From assembly GCA_900169235.1 (NCBI GenBank), contig FWCC01000375.1, positions 1 to 64,000 on the forward strand: DNA of 64,000 nt. The letters run 5' to 3'. The stretch is from Zarea fungicola. Its lineage: Eukaryota; Ascomycota; Sordariomycetes; Hypocreales; Cordycipitaceae. A program made the translations under genes and the position numbers. The notes under the pieces were generated by a model. The model saw only the letters and a program-made list of their open reading frames with translations, was not told where the DNA came from and did no database searches. Of the stretch, positions 45,386 to 57,000 are shown in pieces. Every line of letters begins with the position of its first letter. The stretch's first letter is position 1.

Positions 45386-46597
45386 TCCCTTAAACGGGGG
45401 TCGGAATGACCGGGAGATGATGGAATATGGAGCAGCGCCGGTTGACTTTAGGGAGGGGAAACGGGGGCAAGGCTCGGGGGTGTCGCCAGTTTTTACCTGA
45501 GAAATGACTGCTACGGCAGGGTGCGGAGAACTCTGCGGTACAACTAACTAGTCTGGGGGCAAAAAAGTATTGAGCTGGCGGTCCTGCTCTCACGCATAGA
45601 GATAACAATCAAAACTTGGAAATAGGCCGCCACGCTTTTAGCGTAAGCTGTAATACGCTGGCCGGGTGCTGTTATGTCTTGTGTAATCTTTAGTCAGTCC
45701 ACCGTGCGCATTCCTTAGAACCAGCACGCCTAGTTAGTTACATGTTTAAAGGTTGCTACTGGAGTGTGGCTCTCTCTGCTTGGGACACAGATAACTAACC
45801 ACTCCAGTCAGAGTCCAGGCCATACAGCGACAGGTTGAAGAGCCAATAACTAGGCTATGGTTAACTGAGCTAGGGCTACCCCCTTCGCTTGCATGATTGA
45901 GTAACGTCACGAGTGTAAACGAGAATGAAATTAAACCGCAACAGTAGATAACTAGAAGCCTAGTCACCTTGAATCAATGAAAAACGATTTTACAATTAGA
46001 CGGAGCTCTCCGTAGAAGAGATGGAAGCATGGTAAATTGCTGGGACATGCCAACCCTGGGGGTCTTGTCTCACAGCACTAGCTAGAGAGGCTGCTAGCCG
46101 CATTTTCGTCGCATTTACCGGCATATCCATGCCGGTTAGCACTTCTAGCGGGGTAGCTCACGGAAACCATGCTGTAAAGAGCAAATGGTTTATGAGCTAG
46201 ATAAGGCAAATGCTCGGTGGCTTGACAGAATTGTCGGCGCTCCAGCTGTCCAACTGAGTGCCGGGGCAAATCCGGAGTACCGGGGCAAATCCGGACTTTA
46301 CGGGCCAGTGAGCCAGCGGCCAGAGGGGTGCCCAATACCTCGTAACCTTGATTCTTTCGCTGTGCTGTACTGCTTAGTGATGCTTTTACCACTGCAGCTC
46401 TGACGTATCAAGTCCAAACTGTTTCTCCTGTGGATCTAGAGACTTCATTACGCGGTGCTTATGACTGTCTATAACCCACCATCGTTCTCGCCGCTTTCTT
46501 GTTGAAGGATTAACCACCGATCCAAAGCTGCCTGATAAAACGGAGCACGCATCGCGAATATACATAGAAATAGTCTCGCTACTGCCAAAAGATCACC
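45386..46597. promoter_or_regulatory. divergent region between regulator and monooxygenase
   Basis: A 1.2-kb gap with no supported gene. It contains the duplicated CCGG element at 46261-46294 and diverse sequence that may include transposon debris (45640-46420). Confidence 0.45.
46261..46294. promoter_or_regulatory. tandem CCGG-N7-CCGG element, two copies
   Basis: CCGGGGCAAATCCGG occurs twice, at 46261-46275 and 46280-46294, separated by AGTA. Each copy has CCGG half sites seven bases apart, a layout suited to a zinc-cluster dimer, and it lies 304 bp upstream of the monooxygenase. It could instead be the subterminal repeat of a decayed pogo/mariner element. Confidence 0.45.
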
Positions 46598-48258
46598 ATG
46601 GCAGTTGGCTCCAGTAGCGATTTCCATGTGGCTATCGTCGGTGGGTTGAACTGGCTATAGCTACCAATTTGATCCAAGATAAGCTAACGCCAGAACTGAA
46701 GGTGCTGGCATCGCTGGCCTCGCTCTAGCCATTGCATTGCACAATAAAGGCGTGCCTTTCACCCTCTACGAAGAAGCAAAAGAATATTCGGCTGTGGGGT
46801 GAGTACAAGTTACCGCTCTCAATCTGCTATTGCTCTCACAAATTACCAAGCTCTGACGCGATATTAGTGCGGGCATTGGGTTTGCTCCCAACGGTATGCG
46901 GACAATGGATTTGATCGAGCCCCGTTTCCGTCCACTATATGACAAGATTTGTGTTGGAAACAAGCCGGCGAATGCGCAATGGGTTTTCTTCGAAGGCATG
47001 CTTCTCGAGGAAGGTCTCGGTACGGATCCCCATTTGCTTGTCTGCTTGCATTGAGGGTGTAGAGAGGAAGGATATAACTTGTTGGCTAACTGCGGCTTCC
47101 ACCTCAAGGGCAAGACAGTGCATGGTGCGGTAACCTAAAGTCGGCATGGGGCCATCACGATTATAACCGCAAGTCTGTGCGTGCTGCTTGGGCCATCGAG
47201 CAAAGCCGTGCATAGTATGCTAATACTAAATAGGCCCACCGCAAGGCACTACTCGACATCATGACGAGCTTCATTCCGATCAATAATGTTAAATTCAACA
47301 AGCGTCTTACAGCCATCCGAGAGCATCCTGACAAAGTAGTTTTGGAGTTTGCCGATGGTGAAACTGCCAATACAAGCGTCCTTGCTGGGGCTGACGGGAT
47401 TACGAGTACAGTACGAGAGTATGTGCTTCAACCGCTACACCCGGAACAAGTGGCACCAGTGTATGCAGGAGCATACTGCTATCGAGGCGTAATTCCCATG
47501 TCTGAAGCATATGAGATCCTGGGTGACCTGACTGATGTTGCCAAGTTCTATTTTGGCTACAATCAGGGTGCTGTTACCTATCGGATCTCTGGAGGCGAGG
47601 TAAGCGGCCTGTATCGAGAGTTTTACGAAAAAGAATCTAGCTAACCCTAAGGAATCAATTGCAGGAGTTTAACTTCCTCCTTTGCAAAGCGGAGCCGAAC
47701 AGTGATTGGGCGTCGGATGGCAGAGTCACTGAGAAGGTCACACAAGAGGAAATGATGGCTGATTTCAAAGATTCTGGCCTGGATGAACGCTTTCGTCGTC
47801 TGCTAAGAACGGCGAAGCCCGTCAGATGGGGATTTTTCCACCACTTACAGACTGCAACATACTACCGCGAGAGAATCGCCCTTCTAGGTGACAGCGCTCA
47901 TGCCTCATTACCTTTCCAGGCGGCTGGAGCAGCTCAGGGTATTGAGGACGCCCTGATTCTGTCAAATGTACTGGCTGAACTCGCAAGAGACTCTGCAAGA
48001 GGCGAGCGCATGAGTGGTCCGATTGGGGCGGGCTTGAAAGCGTACGATTCTGTCCGACGGCCGCGGGCGCAAAAACAGCTCGAGCAGGCATACGAGGTCG
48101 GCAAGATGATTTACTTCCAGGACGAGGAGGCTGGAGATGACATGGAAAAGATACTTGCAAGACTGCAGAATGATCGGCTGAACTGGCTATGGTTTCACGA
48201 CTTGGACGAGGATGTTCAGAGAGCAGTGGACATGATGAGAGCCGATTTAAACGCTTAA
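46598..48258 (+). CDS. FAD-dependent monooxygenase, salicylate hydroxylase-like
   Basis: Six exons: 46598-46640, 46702-46798, 46868-47019, 47109-47176, 47234-47599 and 47665-48258, with introns of 57-89 nt; 439 residues. The first splice restores the FAD-binding [17 protein letters not shown]. The third and fourth exons carry [10 protein letters not shown] and [19 protein letters not shown], and the last carries the second FAD motif, [20 protein letters not shown]. This is the class A flavin monooxygenase pattern seen in salicylate hydroxylases and many biosynthetic epoxidases or hydroxylases. It should use NAD(P)H and oxygen to hydroxylate a small, often aromatic or polyketide, substrate. 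The branch-point-like CTAAT before exon 5 supports that intron. The exon 3-4 join is the least certain. Confidence 0.85.
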
Positions 48259-48908
48259 CAGCTTTGCGCAATAATTCTACAATGGATAGATATGTGTAAT
48301 ACATTAAATAAATCAAGATTTTACATGATTCACATACCCTTGGGCCATTCTGGAGCGAATCTGGAGGCAGCTAAAAAGAAAAGCCGAAACGTAGCGGAAG
48401 CAAGCCTTGTAAGTTGCTGCATTTTCAGCACCCGCCAACTAATTCGCTCTGTCTACTCCATGTAAAGGCGAATACCAGCCTCGACAAGATACTCCTGTAC
48501 GTCGTACGACAATGGAAAATGGAGCCCGAGCTAGCCTCAAACTAAGCGAATGTCTATTGGGTAATGTGGCTTGCATCTCACGCTTCGTGACTGGTTGTTT
48601 CAGCCTCTTGTACCCGCGCTCCTCCGATGGAGGGATGGGGGATGGGGGATGGGGAGATGGGGAGATACGGGACTGGGGAACTGGGCAGCTGGAGAACTGA
48701 TAACAAGCTGGAGAAATGAAAAGCTGGGGAGATGGGGATAGTTCCGATTCAGCCAGTTCGCCCCACAATTGATTGCCCTCCAAGTACAAGAAGACTTGAA
48801 CGGTTTGATTCGCCTTCTTGCCCCTAACTAGTCGTCTCCCATTCTTGTTTCTCCTCGTTTCTCCCTCCACGTGATTGTTTCAAGATATTGCACAGCGCTC
48901 AATTTTCA
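48259..48908. other. intergenic stretch upstream of the permease
   Basis: No gene is seen. It contains the G-rich tract at 48629-48663 and the promoter of the permease gene. Confidence 0.45.
48629..48663 (+). repeat. G-rich microsatellite-like tract
   Basis: Repeats of GGGATGGGG type, with at least four runs of four or five G within about 35 bases, lie 246 bp upstream of the permease ATG. The pattern could form a G-quadruplex. Weaker CTGGGGA/CTGGAGA repeats continue to about 48735. Confidence 0.55.
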
Positions 48909-50662
48909 ATGGAGGACACTGTTAAATCCAACAAAACTGACACGGTGGCACTGAGGCCCAGCGTTAGCACTGGCTCCAACATGGAGCACAAAGGGACCGG
49001 CAATACTCTTGACGTGGCGGCCTACTTTCCTGAACAGACGTTCAGAAGAAACCTGGGTTCTTTCAGCTCTGTTGCCGTTGGTTTCAATATTGTCAATGCG
49101 TTGGTCGGAATTGGGTCCAGCCTGGCTGTTGCAGTCGCCGCTGGCGGCACTGTTACTATCATCTACGGATGTATCTTTGCAGGTATCGCTTACACATGCG
49201 TGGGTGCATCTCTAGCTGAAATGGCGAGCATATTTCCGACGGCGGGTGGTCAATATCACTTCGCTTCGATTCTTGCCCCAGCAAAGTACAGCAGACCCAT
49301 ATCATACATCTGCGGCATCATCTCCATCTTTTCATGGATTGCCATCTGCGCCGCTGCTACAATCCTCATGTCCCAGGCTATTCTGGCTCTTCCGATTCAC
49401 TTTTTGGAGAACTATACTGCAAAGACGTGGCACTACTTCCTAGTGTATCAGGGCGTCAATCTTGTTTATCTTCTGAATAACATATTCTTCTTGAAGAGAG
49501 CACCTTGGATCCACGACATTGGCTGTGCGTTACTAACTTAAAATTTCTTATGATATTGATCGTATTTTAATGCTAATTCTTGTCGATAGTATGGCTCGCT
49601 ATATCCGGCTTCGTGGTTATAACCATTACATGTCTCGCCATCAGCGATAAGCAATCCTCCACCCACGTCTGGGGAGATTTCGAAAACAGCACAGGATGGA
49701 CAGATGGTGTGGCATTCATCACTGGATTGACCACTCCATGTCTGATGTATGCCGGTATCGACGCCATTCTACATCTTGCCGAGGAGGTAAACGAGCCCAA
49801 GCGTGCTGTACCACGGGCATTGATGAGCACTGTCGCAGTTGGCTTCGGCACAGGTTTGGCTTTTGCGGTGGCTATGTGCTATTGCATCCAAGATCTCAGT
49901 GCGCTGCTTGATACTGCGTAAGTAACCTTCCAACAAAACAAGTCAGCTCACTTAATGGCAGTAAACTAATTAGTATGTCCCTGGCAGAATGCCCATCTAC
50001 GCTCTCTGGATTTCAGCGACGAAGTCTGTAGCTGCAGGAACCGTGTTCCAAGTTTGTCTTGCTCTGAACTTGGGGTTTGTCGCCAACGCATCTCAACAGA
50101 CGACCTCGAGATTGCTTTGGGCGTTTGGAAGAGATAACGGCTTCATGTTCAGTGGAGTCTTCTCTACCGTTCACCCTGGGCTGGAAATCCCATTATGGAG
50201 TCTGTTGATTAATGCTTTCTGGGTTCTTGTTTTCGGGTGCATTTATCTTGGATCTTCTGCAGCTTTCAACGCAATCTTGAACAGCGCCATCATCCTACAG
50301 ATTGTCTCCTTCGCTATCCCTTGTACGCTATTGCTGTGGCAGAAGCGGTCGCCTTTGCTCTTACCAGAATCCCGCTCCTTCAAGCTTCCTGGCGCCGTTG
50401 GATGGATAGCGAATATTGGAGTTGTAATCACCGCGATTATTCAAGTTGTATTCTTCACTTTCCCCCCGGCACTGCCAGTCTCGGGCTCTACCATGAGTAA
50501 GATATTTCGTCATTTACTCAAAGTGCGCTGCTAACCTAGCGGTTCTTCCCTACAGACTACGCTGTTGTCGTATTTGCCATCATGGCCCTTTTTGCTGTTG
50601 GTAACTGGTTCCTTCATGCCCGGAAGCAATACAAGGCGCCGATAATTGAGTACTTGCAGTGA
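48909..50662 (+). CDS. APC-family amino acid / choline-type permease
   Basis: Four exons: 48909-49524, 49590-49917, 49988-50496 and 50556-50662, with introns of 59-70 nt; 519 residues. The start is the ATG at 48909; the frame extends upstream only from a TTG. About twelve hydrophobic segments are visible. Family signatures are VAVAAGGTVTIIYGCIF, SLAEMASIFPTAGGQYHF near residue 100, and GIDAILHLAEEVNEPKRAVPRA near 290. This is the fungal GABA/choline permease branch of the amino acid-polyamine superfamily. It should be a plasma-membrane importer of a small cationic or amino compound. It lies after the monooxygenase in the same direction and may be the cluster's transporter, or the first gene outside it. 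Confidence 0.88.
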
Positions 50663-52582
50663 TCTACATTAACGCAGTTTGTCAGTTTGCAGGCAAGCCC
50701 ATCCAAATCGGGGGAGACTAAGTCCAGCCATTATATGCTCAAGTGCCGTTGATTACTGGACAAGCTAGTTTTGAGAAGCGCTCAGAAAGATTTCTCCACG
50801 TCCCATCATGCAGACCTCAGCACGGCGAGGAGCTTAAAATTAGTTTTCAGTTCGGCTACATAATTTTACTATTAAAATAAAACAAAAACACGTATGTCGT
50901 AGGCTGTCTCGTGAAGAGAACACAAAACTGACAACCTGAATAATGTTGCCCATTTGCCGAGATTTCATTCAACCCGAGTCTACGACCTGGAGCGACAGTA
51001 CAGCCCAATAGAGTATACGACGAACCCCGAAACTTCAATGTCATCCGTCAATAGAAGAGAAAAATGAGCCATCAGTTCTTTCAGCCTTATTCGTGAAGTG
51101 GCTTCACACAAGGCGATTCATTTACGCCTTCGAACCACGCGGTGCTTTACATGAAACACGTACATGTCGGCAGTTCTACTCTGTGTGCCGAGGTAATCTG
51201 GACTGACCGGCACAGCCTCGCTCAGTGCCGTTCCATATGGAACCCTTTCAACTGCTTCTCTGGTGACTTTCAGGGGATTAGTCTAGTGTTTGCGACGGCC
51301 CAGAAAGAAAATAAATTAACTTTTACGTAATTGGGAGAGTGAGAAACATGGCTTGACTGGAGCCATACGGCTAGGGAGACTCCAGCCCTATCAGATTAAT
51401 CTAGTCACAAGGTCTATGCATGTCCTCGATATGTAACCTGCGCATTTAGGAAGGAGGTCCAGGCCCAAACCGAAGCTTAGCCCCAATGGTCCCTGTGATT
51501 ATGCGTTTGAGCTGGCCACCCAAACAGTCTCTAACGTTACATGCCGACAAGATTTATTTTCCCCATTACTCCCAATAAAATAGAAATGGCCTCTCTCATA
51601 TTCGACGATCATGATGTACTTTGATGCATAAATACGTGTCTTTTTAGTTAGTGATGAGCATGTTGAACGTCGGCACTTGCACGAACCTGATCGACCTTCC
51701 GGATTCATTCTGTCGATGTCGATCAAGGGTAAATCGGAACGGCTTTAAAACGTCCGCCGTGGCGCCGCCAACCAGTGGCAGAATCCGACATGGCGTATAA
51801 TAAAATGCTCGTGAACTCTATAAAACTCTACTTGTCCTACGTGACGTGCCACTCGAATCAAGACAGACTGTCAAGGCTATTTGCAGTGCTGCCGCTATAT
51901 AATCAATGCCAGCTGTACCCGTGTCGCGATGCTCAGGAACTTATTTCGGTATTAAATTTCGCCAATGGAAAGTGAATACTCACTTCCGCTTTTATGGCAC
52001 CGTAGATCAATGGACGCCTCGGCCAAAATCACTCTTCTTTCCTGACAGGGCATGTAGTATCCCGCCATAGGGTAATAGCGATAAAACATACCTTCCGTGT
52101 TTACCACCTAATACATAAAGTGACGGTGTGGATCTTTGTTGAGATGCCTATTAAGGATTACTCGCTTAATATAAATAAAACCTCTGGTTATCACACCTGC
52201 CAAATTAGCGCAGATAATGAGCGAGAAACGTGAGAACTGTTGTTGCTTTACAGTGTCTACACCCCGTTGTACAGCGCTGGGTTACAATGGATTACGGATG
52301 ATATTATTCGTATTCAGCAGTCGCAGGAGTACTCCCAGTATACAGGACTCCTAATGCATAGGTGAGTAGTCCTGATTGTACCGTCCAAACGTGCGATTGA
52401 TTTTATTGCGAGGGTTGCGCAATATTCAAAACGTTATATCGCTCAATAGAAGCCAAAGAGCCGTATAAATAAAAATAAGTATATATACTCGCATTCCGTC
52501 TGGCTTCCAAAGCTCAGCTGGCTTCCTGCACACCTTCCACATCAAAAGCATACCTGCATCTCGCTTCTCCAAGCTGTTGAAA
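50663..52582. other. 1.9-kb gene-free stretch before the protease
   Basis: No supported gene. Frames of 60-75 codons lack motifs. The right end is the protease promoter with its TATA box. Confidence 0.45.
52464..52471 (+). promoter_or_regulatory. TATA box of the chymotrypsin-like protease
   Basis: TATAAATA lies 119 bases upstream of the ATG at 52583. Confidence 0.5.
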
Positions 52583-53719
52583 ATGGAGCTTACCAAATTT
52601 CTTGCCCTCTTAGCAATTTTCTTGCCCGCCTCCAATGGCGCGCCAACGCAAGCAGCAAGCAGCTTGCACCCTCAGATTCTAGAGGCCATGAAGCGTGACT
52701 TCGGCCTGAATGCCGAGCAAGCTACTGCTTGTGTGACACGAGAAATGCAGGCAAACAAAATTATTGAACAAGTGCGCGGTTTAGTTGGCGACTCGTTCGC
52801 CGGTGCTTGGATTGACGCCGGTGTAGTACACGTCGGCGTGACTGACCGCACATTTGCTGATGAGGTGACTGCTGCCGGCGCTACGCCGATTATCATGGCC
52901 AGCAGCCTATCCAAGCTACAGGAGGCTAAGACTGCCCTTGATAAGATGCTCATCGGCCATGTCGAAGCTAGAGATTCGATTTCGGGCCCTGCTTCTGGTA
53001 TCGCATCGTACTTTGTCGATGTCACCGCCAACAAACTGATCATCAACGCTCTTGTCGACAGCCGCGCCCATGCCGAAGAACTGGCCTCGCAGGTCGGGCT
53101 TACTGCGTCCGAATTTGAAGTGAGAATTGTTCAGACGCTTCCAAGGACCGTGGCTACTGTTGAGGGTGGCGACGCCTACTACATAGACAGCAGCTCCCGG
53201 TGTTCCATCGGGTTCTCGGTGACAACAGGTTTCGTGTCCGCTGGCCACTGCGGAAGTCCAGGCTCGTCTGCCACAACAAGCGATGGCGAGAGCCTGGGAA
53301 CTTTCCAAGCCTCCATCTTCCCGGGCAACGCTGACATGAGCTACGTTAGCACTGTAAGTGGAGCAGACCTCAGAGGCTACATCGATGGCTACGGTCAAGG
53401 CGACTTACCCGTTTCAGGCAGCGACGAGTCTGCCATCGGGGCCAGCATCTGCCGCTCCGGCTCGACCACTGGAGTCCATTGTGGCACTATCCAGGCCAAG
53501 GATGCCACCGTCAACTACGCTGAAGGGGCCGTCACCGGCCTCACCCAGACAGATGTCTGTGCTGAGCCCGGTGACTCTGGAGGCTCTTGGTTTTCCGGCT
53601 CCCAGGCTCAGGGTGTCACCTCGGGAGGCGACGGCGACTGTACCAGCGGAGGAACAACATACTTCCAACCTGTCAATGAAATTCTGCAGACCTTCGGGCT
53701 TACCCTGGTCACAGCATAA
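52583..53719 (+). CDS. secreted chymotrypsin-like serine protease of the alpha-lytic/streptogrisin type
   Basis: A single-exon protein of 378 residues; the start is the ATG at 52583 (the frame extends upstream only from a TTG). A signal peptide (LALLAIFLPASNGA) is followed by a long propeptide of about 175 residues, with a segment like the prodomain of alpha-lytic proteases. The mature domain starts near residue 197. The catalytic triad is His222 in SAGHCG, Asp251 in NADMSYV and Ser332 in GDSGGSW. This is the S1 family with a bacterial-type proregion, not the intron-bearing fungal trypsin. The same type is known in Metarhizium (CHY1), where gene transfer from actinobacteria was proposed. It should be an extracellular protease acting on host or substrate proteins. 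The lack of introns fits that origin. Confidence 0.88.
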   Translation: MELTKFLALLAIFLPASNGAPTQAASSLHPQILEAMKRDFGLNAEQATACVTREMQANKIIEQVRGLVGDSFAGAWIDAGVVHVGVTDRTFADEVTAAGATPIIMASSLSKLQEAKTALDKMLIGHVEARDSISGPASGIASYFVDVTANKLIINALVDSRAHAEELASQVGLTASEFEVRIVQTLPRTVATVEGGDAYYIDSSSRCSIGFSVTTGFVSAGHCGSPGSSATTSDGESLGTFQASIFPGNADMSYVSTVSGADLRGYIDGYGQGDLPVSGSDESAIGASICRSGSTTGVHCGTIQAKDATVNYAEGAVTGLTQTDVCAEPGDSGGSWFSGSQAQGVTSGGDGDCTSGGTTYFQPVNEILQTFGLTLVTA

Positions 53720-54279
53720 ATAGGGTTATTGTATTACCACTAAGCTTGCCTCCTACCATTTGATAGGCTTTGTATCCGGGAAAGTCAAATCAGCAGCTAA
53801 AGGGGAAGCAAGGACAGATTCTAATATACATATAAGTTCTACTCTTTTAATGATACATAGTGTGACGTGGTTGGCGCGATTTGGTGGTACGCCTATCCTG
53901 CACCCGTGTTTTTCTCAGCAGCAACCTCACTATTTAGTCGGTTCCGCTCTCGTTGCCGCATCATCAATACCTCTTCTTTAGCCAGTAACAAGAATGACGG
54001 GTGGCGTGACAGATTCGCAATCGGCCGAAGATGCATCGCGCCAGAAACAGCATGGCAGCCGGATGAAAGAGGCAAACAAATGCACTGCATCGACAGGGCG
54101 GGAGAAGAAAACAAAGTTTTCGGAGTGATTTGTTGCCCTCGCTATCAAGACCGGCGCGATTGACGATAAAGGATAGCAGCGGGTTCTATAAAGCTACCTT
54201 GGACACGAAGAACAACCGGGTTTTCAGCATTTTTTCAGTCCCTTTGTATAGTATGGCTTCGAGGCTAGTGAGACAATGC
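53720..54279. other. convergent intergenic stretch
   Basis: A 560-bp gap between the stops of the protease and the G-alpha gene, with no gene. Confidence 0.4.
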
Positions 54280-55748
54280 TTATTTAGTCGATGACATTAA
54301 ATCCTTTAGATTCCGTTTTATGATCATGTCTTGCACTGAGCCCATGGTAACCTTGAGAAGGTTGGTATCCGTGGCGTTGGTATAGTGCCCATATATTTCT
54401 TTTTTCTGATTCCGGATCAATGCCTTGAACTTGTCAAAGAAATATACGCTGGTGGCCTTGTAATCGCCAACTGGCCCATTATAATCAGTGAAACCGTGTT
54501 TGCTAATTGGGCTGTGCGGCAACTTCTCCCGGAATAAATCCATTTTGTTGAGGAACAGAATCATCGAGGTTCGTGTAAACCAGTGGGAGTTGCCTATTGA
54601 CTCCCATAACATCAAGGCCTCATTCATTTGGTTCTAAAGGTCAACTCCTCGTTAGTTGCTCCTATGACATATTTAGGACATGCTTTACTTACGGCATCTT
54701 TTTCTTCAATGAGGCATTGATCATAACCGCTGATGGCGATGATAAAAAGCAGGCAGTCAACATTTTCAAAGCAGTGAATCCACTTCTTGCGCTCAGAACG
54801 CTGTCCACCAACATCAAACATTCGGTACGTTAGTTGGCCCAGCTCAAACCTTGTTTCTGTGATACCTGTAGTTCGGAGTCGACAGCGAAGGATGTCTTGG
54901 TCGTTAGGGACGTATCCATCCGTCCAAATTCGATCAATATCCTCTAAAAAGCTATTTCTTCCTTAGTCTCCTCCATCTTAGCCCGGTATATTAGCCGTAA
55001 AAAATTACTTACTATGCAAGGTTGTCATGGAGAGCATATTTATTGCCCTGAGCTATAGCTTTCTTTACACCGCTATCTTGCCAAAGACTTTTTATAGGTT
55101 CAATATAATCTTGTGGGGGCCTTTCCTCCTGGCTGTTTTCTCGGTCGGCTACTATGTGAGCCATGTATTTCTACAGGTCAGTTAGCCACTATTGCCACTA
55201 AAGTAGGCCGTTCAAAGCAGCGCGACAAAAGTATCTGGTAGTAGTGGGGTGTACTGGGAAACTTTAGGAGCTTACTTCGTTATCCTCATTATCGAATTCA
55301 TAATGTAGCTCCGTCATTGCCTGCTGGATTGTTTGAAAGGATTGGATGATGTTGCTAAAGACGACTGGACTCCAATCCAGTCTCTCACTTTCACTGAAAC
55401 CATGGGAATAGATGAGTTTCATCTGTTTCAAAATAGTAGATTTTCCTGAATCTCCAGCACCTAAAGTTATATTAGATCAGTCGCTTCGAGTCACGAAGAA
55501 GGGTCTAATAGACAGGCAAGGATGCTTCGACATTCATCTGCCTCAACTTTCACAATTGTGTGACAGGAGCAGAGGCAAATGGGCAGATAGCAGTATACGA
55601 GTATAATGCCAGGCGATTGGAGCTAAAACTCACCCAGGAGCAGGAGCTTGACCTCCTTTGACATGCGGCGTTCATCCTGTTTAATTATGCGGTCGAGCTC
55701 GCCAGAGCGCGCCTCGCCGTTGTCGCTCTTGCGATTGCCAAAACACAT
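54280..55748 (-). CDS. heterotrimeric G-protein alpha subunit, divergent
   Basis: Five exons on the minus strand: 55748-55634, 55460-55276, 55170-55013, 54951-54693 and 54633-54280, with introns of 173, 105, 61 and 59 nt; 356 residues, normal for the family. GTP-binding motifs are GAGDSGKST (P-loop, Asp for the usual Glu), [12 protein letters not shown] (switch I), [12 protein letters not shown] (switch II), FLNKMD and TNATDT (for TCAT). The N-terminus MCFGNRKS lacks Gly2, and the C-terminus [10 protein letters not shown] lacks the cysteine four from the end. The MCFG start resembles fungal group II alpha subunits. It should signal from a G-protein-coupled receptor. Reading five phase-consistent exons argues that it is functional, but the changes suggest altered coupling or membrane attachment. 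Confidence 0.87.
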
Positions 55749-57000
55749 TGTATTAATATCTAGGCAAGACTTTATGCTTCACAGCCAAGATGGCTACAGG
55801 CTCTTTCGTGGAAGGTCACTGGCGGGCGACGCCAGTCTCACGGCTCAGTGTGAGAATTCGAGTCCGGCCGGTCGCGTACCTCAACGAAGTTGGAGATGCG
55901 ATTTTGAAGCTCCGAGGAGCGCGATTACGCAGGTTCGAGAGGAGGCGTAGTTGGAGCAAGTCGGCTGTGCTGCAAGGGCGCGCTGTAAGGCCGAGTTGTT
56001 AAGGGGCTTCGACCGGAACAGGGTACTGCGGCAACCAACAGAGCAAGTTGGGACTGCGGCGCCGGGAGAGTGGTCGGGGAGAGTTGAGCCGGTAAAAACT
56101 CTTTGCTTATAGTGCCTAAAGGCTCGAGGGTCGAGGGACTCGCTTAATAAAGCATGGCTACCAGCAGGACCATGTCCTAGATAGCTGATGAAGCAACAAC
56201 GGTAGAGGGCGCAAAAGGACCTAATAATACGAGGGAGAGGCAATTAGTTCAGAAAGTGGCGAACAGGGCCACGTGCGCTGGGGTCGGCATGGTGACTAAA
56301 TCTGCAAGGATCAGACAAAACTAACCCGAAAGGCTAGTTCGCTTATGTTGGCACTGTTCTGATTATCCAGCGCTAGCAGGCTTGCTACAAATAAAAGTCT
56401 GGCGTTTCAGTTGACAAGGGGCTATTACGGATAATCAAGAGTTGCTAACGGCTAACCCGTCTACCCGATTGCCATGATGTGCGCTTTTATTACCTATCGC
56501 GCCACAGAGAGTTCAACTAGTTGGCCAATGCGATTCCTCTACAGATTCAGCGGCAGAACCATGCAGAAATCTACTAGCAGGGGTACAGTTGAGACAAGTA
56601 CGCCCGACAATCTGCAGCCTGGAGTCCGTAGAACCACGCGTACACCAGCTGGATTGCTTGCTCAGAGGAACAATTCTACCCGGTGCCCGGCCTGGCGCGG
56701 CTGATGCGGCAACGCCTTGAAATTTTTGACGTCTTTCCTTTACTAGGCATTTGAGAAGTGTAAACATTCACATGTAATTGAATTGGGCTAGATAGTAGCG
56801 CGTAAGCTTCGTGTCGCGCGGGGTAGCTTGAAACCGAGGCCGTTGCAAGGCAGTATCATAGCTGAACAGAGAAAAAAAGAAGAAAAAACACCACGTCATT
56901 GAGACCTGCCGGAAAACAATAAATTTCACAGTCTGCCAATTTCGATCTGAGCTTCAGCGACCTACTTCTGCCCGCACCGAAGCCTTCGACATCCCTCGAC
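55749..57000. other. 1.25-kb intergenic stretch
   Basis: This is the promoter side of both the G-alpha gene and the acetyltransferase gene. No motif-bearing frame is seen; a frame at 56474-56704 is unsupported. Confidence 0.4.
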
